A stretch of DNA of 62,624 bases from a virus: positions 1 through 62,624 of the IMG/VR virus record IMGVR_UViG_3300023179_000109. One strand, given 5' to 3'. The translations under genes were made by a program, and so were the position numbers. Positions 31,784-41,139 of this stretch are shown here, piece by piece (the stretch's first letter is position 1; the number at the start of each line of letters is the position of its first letter). Below the pieces are notes generated by a model. The model was given only the letters and a program-made list of their open reading frames with translations, did no database searches and was not told where the DNA came from.

Positions 31784-32361
31784 CGTTCAGTGTTGAAGAA
31801 AAACACTTGGAACAATCTTCCATCATACATATCTTTTCCAAAATAGTCTAATGATACATGATAATTGTCTGCTCTGTACATGATTAGACGATTGAAAATA
31901 TTACCAACTCTATCTACCATATCCCATTTTGTGTAGTCTTGCATATCGTCACCTGAAGGAGCGGACTCTTTATAACCTGGCTCGTTCTCTCTTTTGTAAT
32001 CATAATGCATCCAACCTGTTTCTTTATGTTTAAAGATTCCTGTTCCTGCACTAATGGGTGCGTTAGGTGTTAAATAACAAACAGCGGCCCAATCTGTAGT
32101 TGAGTCAGCATGAATCCAAGACCTATCTTTTGCGGTTGTATATTGGAACGACCCAGTATAGTCACCACCCCACCAAGTCACTTCACCAGCGAATGGATAA
32201 AGGATGTCTCTAAGTTTTTGTCTAATAGAATCGTTTAAGAATGATTCAGTTCTTAACCCAGGGTAGTTACCTCTCACCTTAAATTCTTGTTTTAGTGCAA
32301 ATTCTCTAACTTCCATTGGGTTTGAATAAAAGTCGTCAATCGTTAAAGAGTTAAATCTCAT
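31780..32361 (-). CDS. 2OG-Fe(II) oxygenase-like protein (DUF6445-like)
   Basis: A 193-residue protein. The N-terminal block RFNSLTIDDFYSNPMEVREF and SWIHADSTTDWAAVCYLTPN, with I-H-A-D as HxD and later YRADNYHVSLDYFG as the distal His, fit the small iron/2OG family called DUF6445. It probably shares a hydroxylation job with the gene at 30795. Substrate unknown. Confidence 0.6.
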   Translation of the reverse strand: MRFNSLTIDDFYSNPMEVREFALKQEFKVRGNYPGLRTESFLNDSIRQKLRDILYPFAGEVTWWGGDYTGSFQYTTAKDRSWIHADSTTDWAAVCYLTPNAPISAGTGIFKHKETGWMHYDYKRENEPGYKESAPSGDDMQDYTKWDMVDRVGNIFNRLIMYRADNYHVSLDYFGKDMYDGRLFQVFFFNTER

Positions 32362-32477
32362 AATAAAAGTTTTATAAACAAGTATAAGAATAAAATGGTC
32401 TAAAAAAAATGATGTTTAATAATAATTTATGTGACTTTTGCTTCTTTTTGTAATATTTCTTTATAAATTGTTTTATT

Positions 32478-32777
32478 ATGGAGATAAAAGAAATCGTATC
32501 ATATTTTTTGAATGCTGAAACAAACATTTTAGAAGTTTCATTCAGAACTATAGATGACAATGAAGAAGTTTTAAGAAACGACAATATTGATTATACAATT
32601 GTTGGAGATTATGGATTTGATTTAGTTACAGAATCTTTTGATTTTTTTGGTGAGGAGTTTGAAGATGAATTGTTTGAAGAAGAAAAAGTTGAACTTGATG
32701 AAGATGAATTAGTGATTTTCTTAAATGAATATTATACAATAAATCCTGATACTTTACCAAGAGCAGAATTCTATTAA
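32478..32777 (+). CDS. Acidic hypothetical protein
   Basis: A 99-residue, strongly acidic protein (about one quarter Asp/Glu; FGEEFEDELFEEEKVELDED). It starts MEIKEIVSYFLNAETNILEV. No family is known. It converges with the lipoprotein gene at 32774 by 4 nt. Confidence 0.5.
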   Translation: MEIKEIVSYFLNAETNILEVSFRTIDDNEEVLRNDNIDYTIVGDYGFDLVTESFDFFGEEFEDELFEEEKVELDEDELVIFLNEYYTINPDTLPRAEFY

Positions 32778-33304
32778 GGTCCTACACGAGTAAGGTACAA
32801 TGTCATTACTTGTTTTTCACCAAATTTACCTTTGAACCAAGCACCTGAACTCTTTAACTGAAGAGATTCAAACCCATCGTCCTCAATCAGGAACGTTAGT
32901 GTCCTTACGTCATTTGGTTTGGCTTCATAAGTAAATTGTAAGAATCCATTGCTATAAGAATTATTGTTTAAAATACGATAAAATATCTCATCTGGTGCCA
33001 TACCATATTCCCATATGTCTCTACCATCCGCGGTTAAGGTTAATTTACCCATTTTTATTGAGGAGTAATCCAAGTGAATATAAAACCTATTGATTTTAAT
33101 TGAGTCAAATGGTGACGGTATTAATGGGTTCTTATAAGTTGTACCTAAAAGATATAATGAGTCTTTGTATTGATTTTGGTCAACACTTGTTATATCTAAT
33201 TTAGAGACAACATACTTTCCACTTAAAGTTATGTCACTATTGTTTAATACAAATTTTTCACAACTTGTTAGACATAGTAGTATAAATAAGAGATATTTTT
33301 TCAT
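32774..33304 (-). CDS. Lipoprotein
   Basis: The ATG at 33304 (MKKYLLFILLCLTSCEKFVL) is chosen because it places a signal and lipobox LTSC at the N-terminus and a TATCTTTG element 4 nt upstream; the longer frame would start inside the promoter. The 176-residue body is beta-rich with NNSDITLSGKYVVSKL, resembling a lipocalin-like domain. It should be secreted and lipidated. Phage-encoded lipoproteins of this type can block superinfection, but that is only a possibility. Confidence 0.65.
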   Translation of the reverse strand: MKKYLLFILLCLTSCEKFVLNNSDITLSGKYVVSKLDITSVDQNQYKDSLYLLGTTYKNPLIPSPFDSIKINRFYIHLDYSSIKMGKLTLTADGRDIWEYGMAPDEIFYRILNNNSYSNGFLQFTYEAKPNDVRTLTFLIEDDGFESLQLKSSGAWFKGKFGEKQVMTLYLTRVGP

Positions 33305-33308
33305 TTCG

Positions 33309-33316
33309 CAAAGATA
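33309..33316 (-). promoter_or_regulatory. Host-type -7 element TATCTTTG, 4 nt from ATG
   Basis: Minus-strand TATCTTTG-CGAA-ATG; it decides the lipoprotein start. Confidence 0.6.
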
Positions 33317-33340
33317 TGAAACTTTATTCAAAATTAAAAA

Positions 33341-33348
33341 TATTTATA
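33341..33348 (+). promoter_or_regulatory. Phage-type promoter word, 4 nt from ATG
   Basis: TATTTATA-TCAT-ATG before the gene at 33353. Confidence 0.5.
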
Positions 33349-33352
33349 TCAT

Positions 33353-33601
33353 ATGATTTTAGACGTAGATTTTTTAATTAATTTTTTTGACAAATATTCA
33401 GGTAAATCTGATAAAGAAGAAATGGGTGAACAAGAAGATGCTGCGGCACCATCTGCACCATCATCGGGTGGCTCTGGAAAAGGAGTTCCAAAATGGGCGG
33501 ATTCTTATTCTTTGAAAAGAGGGAAATCTAATATGTTGGGAAAGGCTGGTGAAAAATGGGAAACAGGACTCACAAGGGGTGCTGCAAATCAAATTTGGTA
33601 A
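33353..33601 (+). CDS. Small phage protein with Gly/Lys-rich end
   Basis: An 82-residue protein. It starts MILDVDFLINFFDKYSGKSD, followed by an Ala/Ser/Pro linker and PKWADSYSLKRGKSNMLGKA then KWETGLTRGAANQIW. No assigned function. Its compact helix-linker-basic layout and its place before three leader-bearing genes suggest it belongs to the same virion set. Confidence 0.5.
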   Translation: MILDVDFLINFFDKYSGKSDKEEMGEQEDAAAPSAPSSGGSGKGVPKWADSYSLKRGKSNMLGKAGEKWETGLTRGAANQIW

Positions 33602-33609
33602 TTTAAATA

Positions 33610-33617
33610 TATTTATA
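33610..33617 (+). promoter_or_regulatory. Phage-type promoter word
   Basis: TATTTATA 12 nt upstream of the ATG at 33630. Confidence 0.5.
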
Positions 33618-33629
33618 AAGAAAAGTAAT

Positions 33630-34727
33630 ATGGTACAACCTAAATACAGCCCCGAAGAAGCTCTACAAAGAGTGAAATTAATGATGGGGTATGATACAAG
33701 AAAAACTCTTAAAGAGAATAAAGAAACCATTGAAGAACAAACATGGTGGAAATCAATGTTAGCAGGTGCTGCTACAGGTGGTGCTGCAGGTGCTGTGGCT
33801 GGTCCCGCGGCGATACCAGGAGCCGTAGTTGGCGCTGTTTTAGGGTTAGTTTTTGATTTCGCTGGAGGGGATGCATCCAAAACAAAAGTTGTAGAATTAA
33901 TCAAAGCTTGTTCAACAAATAAAAAAGAAGTTGGAAAAACTATTCTCTCTGATGATGAATTGGATGAGATGTCAGATAAATTATACACAGCAATGAAAGG
34001 TATTACAACCGACGAAGACTCAATCAAGGAAGTTTTTTCTGGTATTCAATCTGTACCTGATTTGTGTAATTTAGTAGAAAATTTTAAAGATAATTATGGA
34101 GATTTGATTGAATGGTTGAACGGTGATTTAGAAAATGATGAGGAATGGAGAGATTATGTTGCTTTACCTTTGAGAAAGGCTATTAGGAATAGTAAAAAAG
34201 CGTCTGAAGAAGGAACAGGAACTACGGCTATACGACAAAAAAATATTAACGCAGTTTGGTGTAGTGTTAACTTGAAAAATATCATAGAATTACCTGAAAA
34301 TCCATACAACGGTAAAACATGGGAAGAATTTATTATAAGTGAAAAAGTAACACAAGAAGAATTGGTGGCTGCTAAAAATTCTTGTCCACAAAAAGGTGGT
34401 GTAGTTAAAACTGGCGGAGGTGGTGGATATAAACCATGTTCAGGAACATATTCTTATGGATGTAAATCTGATGTTATTGCTAAAGTACAAGGTTGTTTAG
34501 GTGGATTAGTTCAAGATGGCAAATTTGGACCTAAAACAAGGACAAAATTATCTGCAAAAGGATTTACAACATTTACAGATTCTGATATTGAAAAAATATG
34601 TTCAGCGGCTGAAACTAAATTAACAAGTGATGTTGAATCCTCTGACTTAACACAAGGTGGAGAATCAAATGTAACACCAGCAGCAGGTCAAGGAGTTGAC
34701 CCTAATGCTAAAGATGGAATAAGTTAA
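33630..34727 (+). CDS. Virion-type protein with leader and PG-binding-like end
   Basis: The start MVQPKYSPEEALQRVKLMMG (33630) is used because the longer frame enters the previous gene. The leader runs to LKENKETIEE, with TLKE and TIEE as candidate cut sites, then QTWWKSMLAGAATGGAAGAV, a hydrophobic Gly/Ala segment. The C-terminal region has GCKSDVIAKVQGCLGGLVQD then GKFGPKTRTKLSAKG, a PG_binding_1-like repeat. The Gly/Ala hydrophobic stretch could penetrate membranes. A packaged wall-interacting protein is plausible. 365 residues. Confidence 0.6.
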   Translation: MVQPKYSPEEALQRVKLMMGYDTRKTLKENKETIEEQTWWKSMLAGAATGGAAGAVAGPAAIPGAVVGAVLGLVFDFAGGDASKTKVVELIKACSTNKKEVGKTILSDDELDEMSDKLYTAMKGITTDEDSIKEVFSGIQSVPDLCNLVENFKDNYGDLIEWLNGDLENDEEWRDYVALPLRKAIRNSKKASEEGTGTTAIRQKNINAVWCSVNLKNIIELPENPYNGKTWEEFIISEKVTQEELVAAKNSCPQKGGVVKTGGGGGYKPCSGTYSYGCKSDVIAKVQGCLGGLVQDGKFGPKTRTKLSAKGFTTFTDSDIEKICSAAETKLTSDVESSDLTQGGESNVTPAAGQGVDPNAKDGIS

Positions 34728-34739
34728 TAATATAGATAT

Positions 34740-35789
34740 ATGAAAAAATTTATAATAGACGAAAGTCAAAGAAATGAAATATTAAAACAACACGAAGACT
34801 TAAAAAAGTCTTTGGTTGAAACTGTAACTAAAAAAATTAAAGAATCTAAAGAGGTTTTAGCAGAACAATCAAATCCAATTTTCATTGATACAAGAACAAT
34901 TGAAAAAGTCAAACAAGAGTGTACAAAACCAGATGTTAAAAGTCTTCTTACCTTATTCAAAGGTAAGCCAGCAATTAAGGTTGTTGGTGGACCAGATGAT
35001 ATTAAAATATATACAAACGAACCAAATACAAATTTTGGTGGATACAACTGGTATATATTAAACACGGCAGAAACAAAAATATTAAAAGGACCGTTCAAAT
35101 GGACATGTGAGGCAAAAAAAGGACCTGACCCAAATGCTGGAGATGTTACTCAAGAAGTAGCCGCAGGATGGACAAAAAGAGAAGATTTGAAAAATGTTTC
35201 TGATGCTGAATTGGCTGATTTATACGACCCACATCCAAAGTATAAAAATTTGTATAAATTAAAAGTTGGAAAAGATAAGAAAGGTGGATTCACTGCAGAC
35301 CAACAATCGTTTATAAATGCTTGGACTGGCTCAACACAAGAAATGAGAGACAAATTTTCAACAGATGCGTATAAATTTAATCCAAGTGCTGCGGATTTTG
35401 CAACAGGTCAATGGACAAGAAACAATTATTTTATTGCACCAGGAAGTGAAGTATATTTTCCAGCAGATGAAAAAGGTCAAAAAGGTTTAAAAATATTTAT
35501 CAATGCTGCTAAATTAAGTAAAGAACCTAATAGAGAAAATTGTAGAGCGGCTATTAAAACTTTTGTTAATATGTATAAACAATCTCGTGGAGGTTTAGAA
35601 CCAAACGCTCAAGTTTTTGCCGATACTAAAGCATTAGTTAAATTATGTAAAGCAACTATAAAATTTGGTGGACCTTTCAGTAAAATAGATGATGATTTGA
35701 ATTTATTGGCTGGACAAACAGTTGATGGTATCAAAGGACCAACAAGTTTAGATTCTCAAAATAATCCAAATCCTTGGAGAATAGATTAA
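34740..35789 (+). CDS. Virion-type protein with leader
   Basis: The N-terminus MKKFIIDESQRNEILKQHED matches the leader at 28252; a candidate cut is KEVLAE before QSNPIF. The body has a WxxF/Gly-rich domain (GGYNWYILNTAETKILKGPF) and FATGQWTRNNYFIAPGSEVY. The end (DGIKGPTSLDSQNNPNPW) looks like the tail of a PG-binding-type repeat. 349 residues. It sits 12 nt after the previous leader protein, so the two are one transcript. Confidence 0.55.
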   Translation: MKKFIIDESQRNEILKQHEDLKKSLVETVTKKIKESKEVLAEQSNPIFIDTRTIEKVKQECTKPDVKSLLTLFKGKPAIKVVGGPDDIKIYTNEPNTNFGGYNWYILNTAETKILKGPFKWTCEAKKGPDPNAGDVTQEVAAGWTKREDLKNVSDAELADLYDPHPKYKNLYKLKVGKDKKGGFTADQQSFINAWTGSTQEMRDKFSTDAYKFNPSAADFATGQWTRNNYFIAPGSEVYFPADEKGQKGLKIFINAAKLSKEPNRENCRAAIKTFVNMYKQSRGGLEPNAQVFADTKALVKLCKATIKFGGPFSKIDDDLNLLAGQTVDGIKGPTSLDSQNNPNPWRID

Positions 35790-35799
35790 AAAAAATATT

Positions 35800-36468
35800 A
35801 TGAAATTAAATAAAGAAATTAAAAAGGCTTTAGTTGAAGCTAAAGAACAAAAAGAAAGACGTTTGATTGAAGAATCTTTAATCAAAAGTAAAATCATGAT
35901 GATTGTTGAGTCTGAAGAAAATATCAAAAATTTTGATTCATTAACAAAAACTAAACAAAAAAAGATTGCTAATGGTATATTGAAAGAAATGATTTTATCT
36001 GATGACCAATTACTCAATGAAGGATTGTGGGACGCCCTTAGTTCTTTATTCGGTAGTTCTTTTTCAGGATTAGCTCAAATGATTGGTGAACCTATTGTGA
36101 ATTCTATTTTAGGTGCTTTAGGAATGGAAGATGGATACTTTAAAAGTGTAATGATTTCATTCTTCACTAAGAACTGGGGTAGATTAGCAAAGGCTCTAAG
36201 GGGTGATTGTAAAGAACTTACAGGGTTAGTCGCAGAATCATTGGTTGAGGGAATGGTAATACAATTATCAAACTCAAAAGGAATGAATGGAGCTGGTTAT
36301 ACTTTCTTAAGAAATACTCTTGAAGATGCGATACATAGTACAAGTTTCATCCAAGGATTAGAAAACTCTTTAGAGTCAACAGTTTGTGGGTTACTTAATA
36401 AATTTACAGGTAAAGCAACTGAAGTTGCTTCAAATTTAAAGGCTAAGCCAGCGTTGGCTGCCTCATAA
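35800..36468 (+). CDS. Virion-type protein with long leader ending LLNE
   Basis: A long charged helical leader (1-70) ends DDQLLNE|GLWDALSSL (about 72-82), a strong L-x-E site followed by a mostly hydrophobic Gly/Ala/Leu body. The 222-residue protein has a central SFFTKNWGRLAKALRGDC segment. It is the last of three successive leader-bearing genes. I infer processing and packaging. A bidirectional terminator follows. Confidence 0.6.
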   Translation: MKLNKEIKKALVEAKEQKERRLIEESLIKSKIMMIVESEENIKNFDSLTKTKQKKIANGILKEMILSDDQLLNEGLWDALSSLFGSSFSGLAQMIGEPIVNSILGALGMEDGYFKSVMISFFTKNWGRLAKALRGDCKELTGLVAESLVEGMVIQLSNSKGMNGAGYTFLRNTLEDAIHSTSFIQGLENSLESTVCGLLNKFTGKATEVASNLKAKPALAAS

Positions 36469-36510
36469 AAGAATAAAAACAAAAAGGGGGTGTTCTAAAT
36501 TCTAAAAAAA

Positions 36511-36537
36511 AGAAGGGTTATTTACCCTTCTTTTTTG
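36511..36537. terminator. Bidirectional terminator
   Basis: AGAAGGGT and ACCCTTCT arms with A- and T-runs on the two sides; it separates the virion run from the minus-strand clpP gene. Confidence 0.85.
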
Positions 36538-37198
36538 TTTTAACAATCTCATCAATTATTCCATACTCTAAAGCCTGTTCACTATCAAGCCATAAATCTC
36601 TTGAGGCATCATTTTTAACAATTTCCGCATCTTTACCACAATACTCACCTAATAACTCAAATAAAGTATTGTTGATTTTTTCCCATTCAAGGAATGAAAT
36701 TCTTGCGTCTTGGATATTACCTCCAGCACCTCCAGATGATTGGTGTAACATTGTTCTTGAAAATCTTAAAGAACTTCTTTTACCTTTTGTTCCTGCCCCT
36801 AATAAAATTGAACCCATTGAGGCGGCCATACCCGTATTTACGGTTCTAATATCACAAGTTATATAATTCATTACATCAACCATAGATAACCCTGATTTAA
36901 CACTTCCGCCAGGTGAATCAATATGCATTGTGATATCGGTCTTATCAGACGAATCTAAGAACATTAACTGTGCTTGAACCACAGTTGACATGCGGTCATC
37001 AACGGGACCTGCAACCCATAAAAGACGGTCTCTCATTAAACGAGAGAAGATATCCATTTGAGTTACTCTCATCTCCCTTTCTTCTAAAATGTAGGGAGTC
37101 ATTGAAGACTCAATTTGGTTTTCATAATAATGAAGGTCCAAAGAACCTTTACCTAAATGTTTCGTGTAGTAATTTTTGAAATCTTGACCAATATTCAT
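36518..37198 (-). CDS. clpP: ClpP-like serine protease
   Basis: ClpP forms the proteolytic barrel fed by ClpX/ClpA. The catalytic triad is visible: Ser127 (MAASMGS), His152 (MLHQSS) and Asp201 (SRDLWLDSEQALEYGIIDE). The oxyanion glycines (HIDSPGGSV, 92-100) are intact. About 40 extra N-terminal residues precede the core. Given the phage tmRNA at 59717-60113, it may act on tagged products with a host or phage unfoldase. No ClpX is seen in the window. A host-type TACTTTTG element lies 15 nt upstream. Confidence 0.9.
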   Translation of the reverse strand: MNIGQDFKNYYTKHLGKGSLDLHYYENQIESSMTPYILEEREMRVTQMDIFSRLMRDRLLWVAGPVDDRMSTVVQAQLMFLDSSDKTDITMHIDSPGGSVKSGLSMVDVMNYITCDIRTVNTGMAASMGSILLGAGTKGKRSSLRFSRTMLHQSSGGAGGNIQDARISFLEWEKINNTLFELLGEYCGKDAEIVKNDASRDLWLDSEQALEYGIIDEIVKTKKKGK

Positions 37199-37213
37199 AT
37201 TTGATAATTTTTA

Positions 37214-37221
37214 CAAAAGTA
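37214..37221 (-). promoter_or_regulatory. Host-type -7 element before clpP
   Basis: Minus-strand TACTTTTG, 15 nt before the clpP ATG. Confidence 0.4.
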
Positions 37222-37228
37222 TGTAAAA

Positions 37229-37876
37229 TTATTCAATACACAAAATATCATTAATAATTTCTTTGCTGGAGAGAGAAGTCCAACATCTTGGGTGTTCATA
37301 TGACCAAAAAGTTTTCCAATAACCAAACCATAACACTCCTTCTTTTCTTGGGTCTACAGTCCTCCAGTCATTAGATGATTTAGGGTATCTACCAATTTTA
37401 TATATTTTATAAAAATCAATATCTTTTGTTAGATATTTCGTATTAAAACTATTGTTTAACTCATCAAACTTTGATTCAATGACAATTTTACAATTATGCA
37501 TTGTTTGATATTTTTTAATTTGTTCAATCCAAATTTCAGCTTCTTTGAAGTTTGAAGTATCTAAAACAAATTTCAATAATTTACCATTATCGTTATATCT
37601 GTGAGAAAATATTTTTTGTAATCCTGAATCTTCATTAAATCGGTAAACGTTAATTTCAAAATCAAAATAAAATTCTATTGGTAGATTAAAATATGAGTTA
37701 TTTCCTTTTCCAGGTTTAGTTGTTATATGATATGATTCCACAAATACAGGAGAATCATTATTTTTTTTAAATTCGTTAATTTCAACTAAATAATACGTTT
37801 CAGGACCATCAACATAAACTTTAATACCTGATTGAAAATTTAGTCTAATTTTTTCATTATTTATTTGTGTAAACAT
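37229..37876 (-). CDS. Hypothetical protein linked to carbamoyltransferases
   Basis: The start is MFTQINNEKIRLNFQSGIKV (37876), inside the end of the upstream carbamoyltransferase gene (20-nt overlap). The protein is strand-rich, with SYFNLPIEFYFDFEINVYRF and a C-terminal IGRYPKSSNDWRTVDPRKEG then WFGYWKTFWSYEHPRCW block rich in Trp/Tyr. No family is recognised. Position and overlap suggest it serves the carbamoylation pair, perhaps preparing the acceptor. Confidence 0.5.
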   Translation of the reverse strand: MFTQINNEKIRLNFQSGIKVYVDGPETYYLVEINEFKKNNDSPVFVESYHITTKPGKGNNSYFNLPIEFYFDFEINVYRFNEDSGLQKIFSHRYNDNGKLLKFVLDTSNFKEAEIWIEQIKKYQTMHNCKIVIESKFDELNNSFNTKYLTKDIDFYKIYKIGRYPKSSNDWRTVDPRKEGVLWFGYWKTFWSYEHPRCWTSLSSKEIINDILCIE

Positions 37877-39449
37877 AATTTTCAATAACAAGTTTATCTA
37901 TAATACCATTTTGTAGACTAATAAATGCATCTTCTGGGTTATCAATAATTGGCTGATTGTGTGAGTTAAATGATGTATTTAAAAGTACTGGTATTTTTGA
38001 AAGTTTATGATACTCGTTTAGTATTTCCCAAAATTTTGGGCAATTGTCTTTTTTAACTAATTGAGGTCTGGCGGTTTTATCAGATTTTTGAATCACAGCA
38101 GGAATTTTTTCAATCCATTCTTCTTTGGTTGGATAACAAATTGTCATAAATTCTGCACTATATTTTGATTTATTTCCTTCAAATATATCATCAAAATATT
38201 CTTCCATCACTATTGGTGCAAATGGCATTAATTCATATCTCTTTAGTCTTGTATTCAGTATTTCATGAGTACCAATATCCGTTGGTCTAACTAAAATACT
38301 TCTAGCACCAAGTGCTCTTGGTCCATATTCAAAACCATCTTGAAACCACCCAATAATTTTACCTTCATTTAAATCTTTGGCAATTGCGTTTGATTCATAA
38401 AATTCTTTATTAAAATCAAAATTTTTTGATATATTAAAAATTTGATAATCAGAATATTTTAATCCAAAATATAGGTTTTTTAATTTTTTTGGTTTTGTCC
38501 ATTCACCTAATTGTACTGCTTTGTAAATGCAGGCACCTAATGAAAGCCCCTCATCACCCATTGCAGGATAAATATAAATCTCATCAACCCAATCAAGTTC
38601 ATTTATCTTTTGATTTAATTTAACATTGGCAAACAATCCACCTGAAAAACATAATTTTTTGTATTCAGGAAACCTTATATGTAAATCGTTTAGAAATGAC
38701 AAAAACAAATCTTCTGTTATTTTTTGTAAATTGTATGAAAAAATTTCTCTTTTTGTTTTTGTGTCAAAAAAACCTTTTTGGTACATTGAATCAATAACAA
38801 GTTGGGTTTTTCCCGCGGTATTTGAGGGAAAAAATTTTAAGTTTTCATAATCAATGCATGAATTAAGAAACTTATATATTTTTTCATCATAGTAACCATT
38901 TGGCGCCATTCCCATTAGTTTCCCTTCATCCTTACACATTTTCCACGTGCCTTCAAACTTAGAATTGTGTCCCATTATACCATTTGTGCTAAATGCCCAC
39001 AAATGTGCTAAACTTCCTGTGTTACACATATCGTAACTGTATAATAAGTTCATTTTACCATCTTCACACATGTAGACCTTCATTACTGACTTATCTCCAC
39101 CACCATCATAAGAAATAGTTAGAACTTTTCCATCCATTCCACTTGTGAAATATGAACCATAACAATGAGCGTCGTGATGACTTACTCTTTCGTAATTGTT
39201 ATTTGTTATTTGGTTTGCGAATCTATCAGTCACAGGCTCAACAAATACCCTATGGTCGGAATCTAATATTTTTAAATCACAGTAGCTTTCAACAACTTTT
39301 GATGATAGTTCTGCAACCGCATCAAAATTATCTCCTGCTTTAATACGAGTAATTCTTTCTTCTTCAATACAACAAACAATTTCACCATCAATTACAAGTG
39401 ATGTTGCTGGACTGTGAGACCCACCAAAAAAACCATAAATTGAACTCAT
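37857..39449 (-). CDS. Carbamoyltransferase (NodU/TobZ family), copy 1
   Basis: A 530-residue two-domain enzyme. The kinase-like N-terminal part has FFGGSHSPATSLVIDGEIVC and the metal/Fe-binding SHHDAHCYGSYF; the C-terminal YrdC-like part has GWFQDGFEYGPRALGARSIL. This family transfers carbamoyl from carbamoyl phosphate to a hydroxyl, as in Nod factor and tobramycin. It overlaps the second copy by 4 nt (ATGA), so they are translated together. Acceptor may be DNA base, sugar or surface glycan. Confidence 0.85.
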   Translation of the reverse strand: MSSIYGFFGGSHSPATSLVIDGEIVCCIEEERITRIKAGDNFDAVAELSSKVVESYCDLKILDSDHRVFVEPVTDRFANQITNNNYERVSHHDAHCYGSYFTSGMDGKVLTISYDGGGDKSVMKVYMCEDGKMNLLYSYDMCNTGSLAHLWAFSTNGIMGHNSKFEGTWKMCKDEGKLMGMAPNGYYDEKIYKFLNSCIDYENLKFFPSNTAGKTQLVIDSMYQKGFFDTKTKREIFSYNLQKITEDLFLSFLNDLHIRFPEYKKLCFSGGLFANVKLNQKINELDWVDEIYIYPAMGDEGLSLGACIYKAVQLGEWTKPKKLKNLYFGLKYSDYQIFNISKNFDFNKEFYESNAIAKDLNEGKIIGWFQDGFEYGPRALGARSILVRPTDIGTHEILNTRLKRYELMPFAPIVMEEYFDDIFEGNKSKYSAEFMTICYPTKEEWIEKIPAVIQKSDKTARPQLVKKDNCPKFWEILNEYHKLSKIPVLLNTSFNSHNQPIIDNPEDAFISLQNGIIDKLVIENYVYTNK

Positions 39450-41119
39450 GTTGTCTTTGTAATTAAAACATTATTTAAAACTAAGAAATCCAATCCGTTT
39501 TCTATAAAACTTTTTATTGCGTCTTTAGGTGTTTCAACCATTGGTTCTCTTGGTCCATTGAAACTTGTATTGAGTAATACTGGTACACCAGTCTTTTCGT
39601 GGAATTTTTTAATTAACGAATAAAATCTTGGATTGTTTTTTTCGGTAACTGATTGATGTCTGGCAGAATAATCTATATGAGTTACTGCAGGGATTTTATT
39701 TCTCCAATCTTCTTTTACTGTTGTAGTTACTAACATATATGGTGAGTAAACATCAGATTCAAAAACTTCTGATTGATGTTCAAACAAAACAGCTGGAGCA
39801 AATGGTCTGTACCACTCTCTTTTCTTAATATCTGAATTAATATGTCCTGTCATCCAAGACTTAATTGGTGATGCAAGTATTGAACGGTTACCTAATGCTC
39901 TCGGACCAATTTCAGAACCTCCTTGGAACCAACCAATTACACGGTTTTGAGTTAACCAAAAAGAAACATCTTCAACTAATTTTTCAAAGTCATCATATTT
40001 TTCAAAAACTAAATGAGGAAATTCATTTAATGTTGAATTTATTTCCTTGTCAGAATAGGGTTTTCCTATATATGGACTTAAAGGTTCAACAACATCAATG
40101 TCAATAAGTTGTTGGTATGCGTACCACGCACATCCTAATGGGATTCCACTATCATCTGCTGGAGGAATGAAAAAACAATCTTCAAATAATCCTGAATTTA
40201 ATATTTTTTCATTTGAGTTACAGTTCAAGAATGAGCCGCCAGCAACACATATATTTTTAGAGTTAGTCAGTGTTTTTGCTTTCTCTGCAAGCATTAAAGA
40301 AACTCTCTCTTGTTCTCTTTGATAAATTCCCGCAACACAAGCTCTTGAGAAAAAATCTGAATTGTAATTAACTCTTGGATAGATTCTTTTGTTAGGGATA
40401 AAAATATCACCGTCTTTTTCAACAATAAAATATGGTGCTTCGTTTACAATATCTTGGTCAGCATATGATGCAAGACCCATAAGTTTACCCGCTGGCCACG
40501 TGTTATGGTTTGGTTCAAAGATTAATTGTAACGACCCTTCAGAATATACCGTACCAACGGAAACACCGTCTTCAGTTTCCAAAGGAACTGGCCACTTAAT
40601 CCATTTTTTGTAAACTTCAGTATATTCATTTTTTTTAATGTGATATATTGAAATTCCCTCACTCCAATCTTGACGAGTTTCTATTTTTTCATTATAGACA
40701 TCTTTATACCAAAGGGGTAGTTTATTAAGATGACTCAAAATACTACCAGACGCATCAGCAACAACAACCGCAGCTTCGTCAAAACCTGAGCTGAAGAAAG
40801 ATGAATATGCGTGAGCTAAATGGTGAGGTAAAAATTTGGTTTTATTTGTTAAATCAACTTTGAAATGTTTTCTCATTTGTTCGTCTACATCATCAACCAT
40901 TTCGGTTGTACTGTATACAAACAAATCAATATCTTTATAAGTTATTCCCAAATAATCTAAACAATAATTAATTGAATCATAAGGTATGGTTCCGCCCTGA
41001 TATGCGCCGTCGTGTTTTATTCTTGAAAGTCTTTCTTGGGTAATCCCCACGGCAACTTTTCCGTCTTCAATTATAACTGCACCCTTATCATGGCCAACAG
41101 AAAATCCTAATGTCCTCAT
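39446..41119 (-). CDS. Carbamoyltransferase (NodU/TobZ family), copy 2
   Basis: A 557-residue relative of copy 1. It contains GFSVGHDKGAVIIEDGKVAV, the HHLAHAYSSFFSSG block and, in the C-terminal domain, GWFQGGSEIGPRALGNRSIL. The active-site blocks look intact. The pair with overlapping genes suggests either a heteromer or two steps on different acceptors. No carbamoyl phosphate synthetase is seen in the window. Confidence 0.85.
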   Translation of the reverse strand: MRTLGFSVGHDKGAVIIEDGKVAVGITQERLSRIKHDGAYQGGTIPYDSINYCLDYLGITYKDIDLFVYSTTEMVDDVDEQMRKHFKVDLTNKTKFLPHHLAHAYSSFFSSGFDEAAVVVADASGSILSHLNKLPLWYKDVYNEKIETRQDWSEGISIYHIKKNEYTEVYKKWIKWPVPLETEDGVSVGTVYSEGSLQLIFEPNHNTWPAGKLMGLASYADQDIVNEAPYFIVEKDGDIFIPNKRIYPRVNYNSDFFSRACVAGIYQREQERVSLMLAEKAKTLTNSKNICVAGGSFLNCNSNEKILNSGLFEDCFFIPPADDSGIPLGCAWYAYQQLIDIDVVEPLSPYIGKPYSDKEINSTLNEFPHLVFEKYDDFEKLVEDVSFWLTQNRVIGWFQGGSEIGPRALGNRSILASPIKSWMTGHINSDIKKREWYRPFAPAVLFEHQSEVFESDVYSPYMLVTTTVKEDWRNKIPAVTHIDYSARHQSVTEKNNPRFYSLIKKFHEKTGVPVLLNTSFNGPREPMVETPKDAIKSFIENGLDFLVLNNVLITKTT

Positions 41120-41139
41120 TATTTTGATATTTTAAAAAA

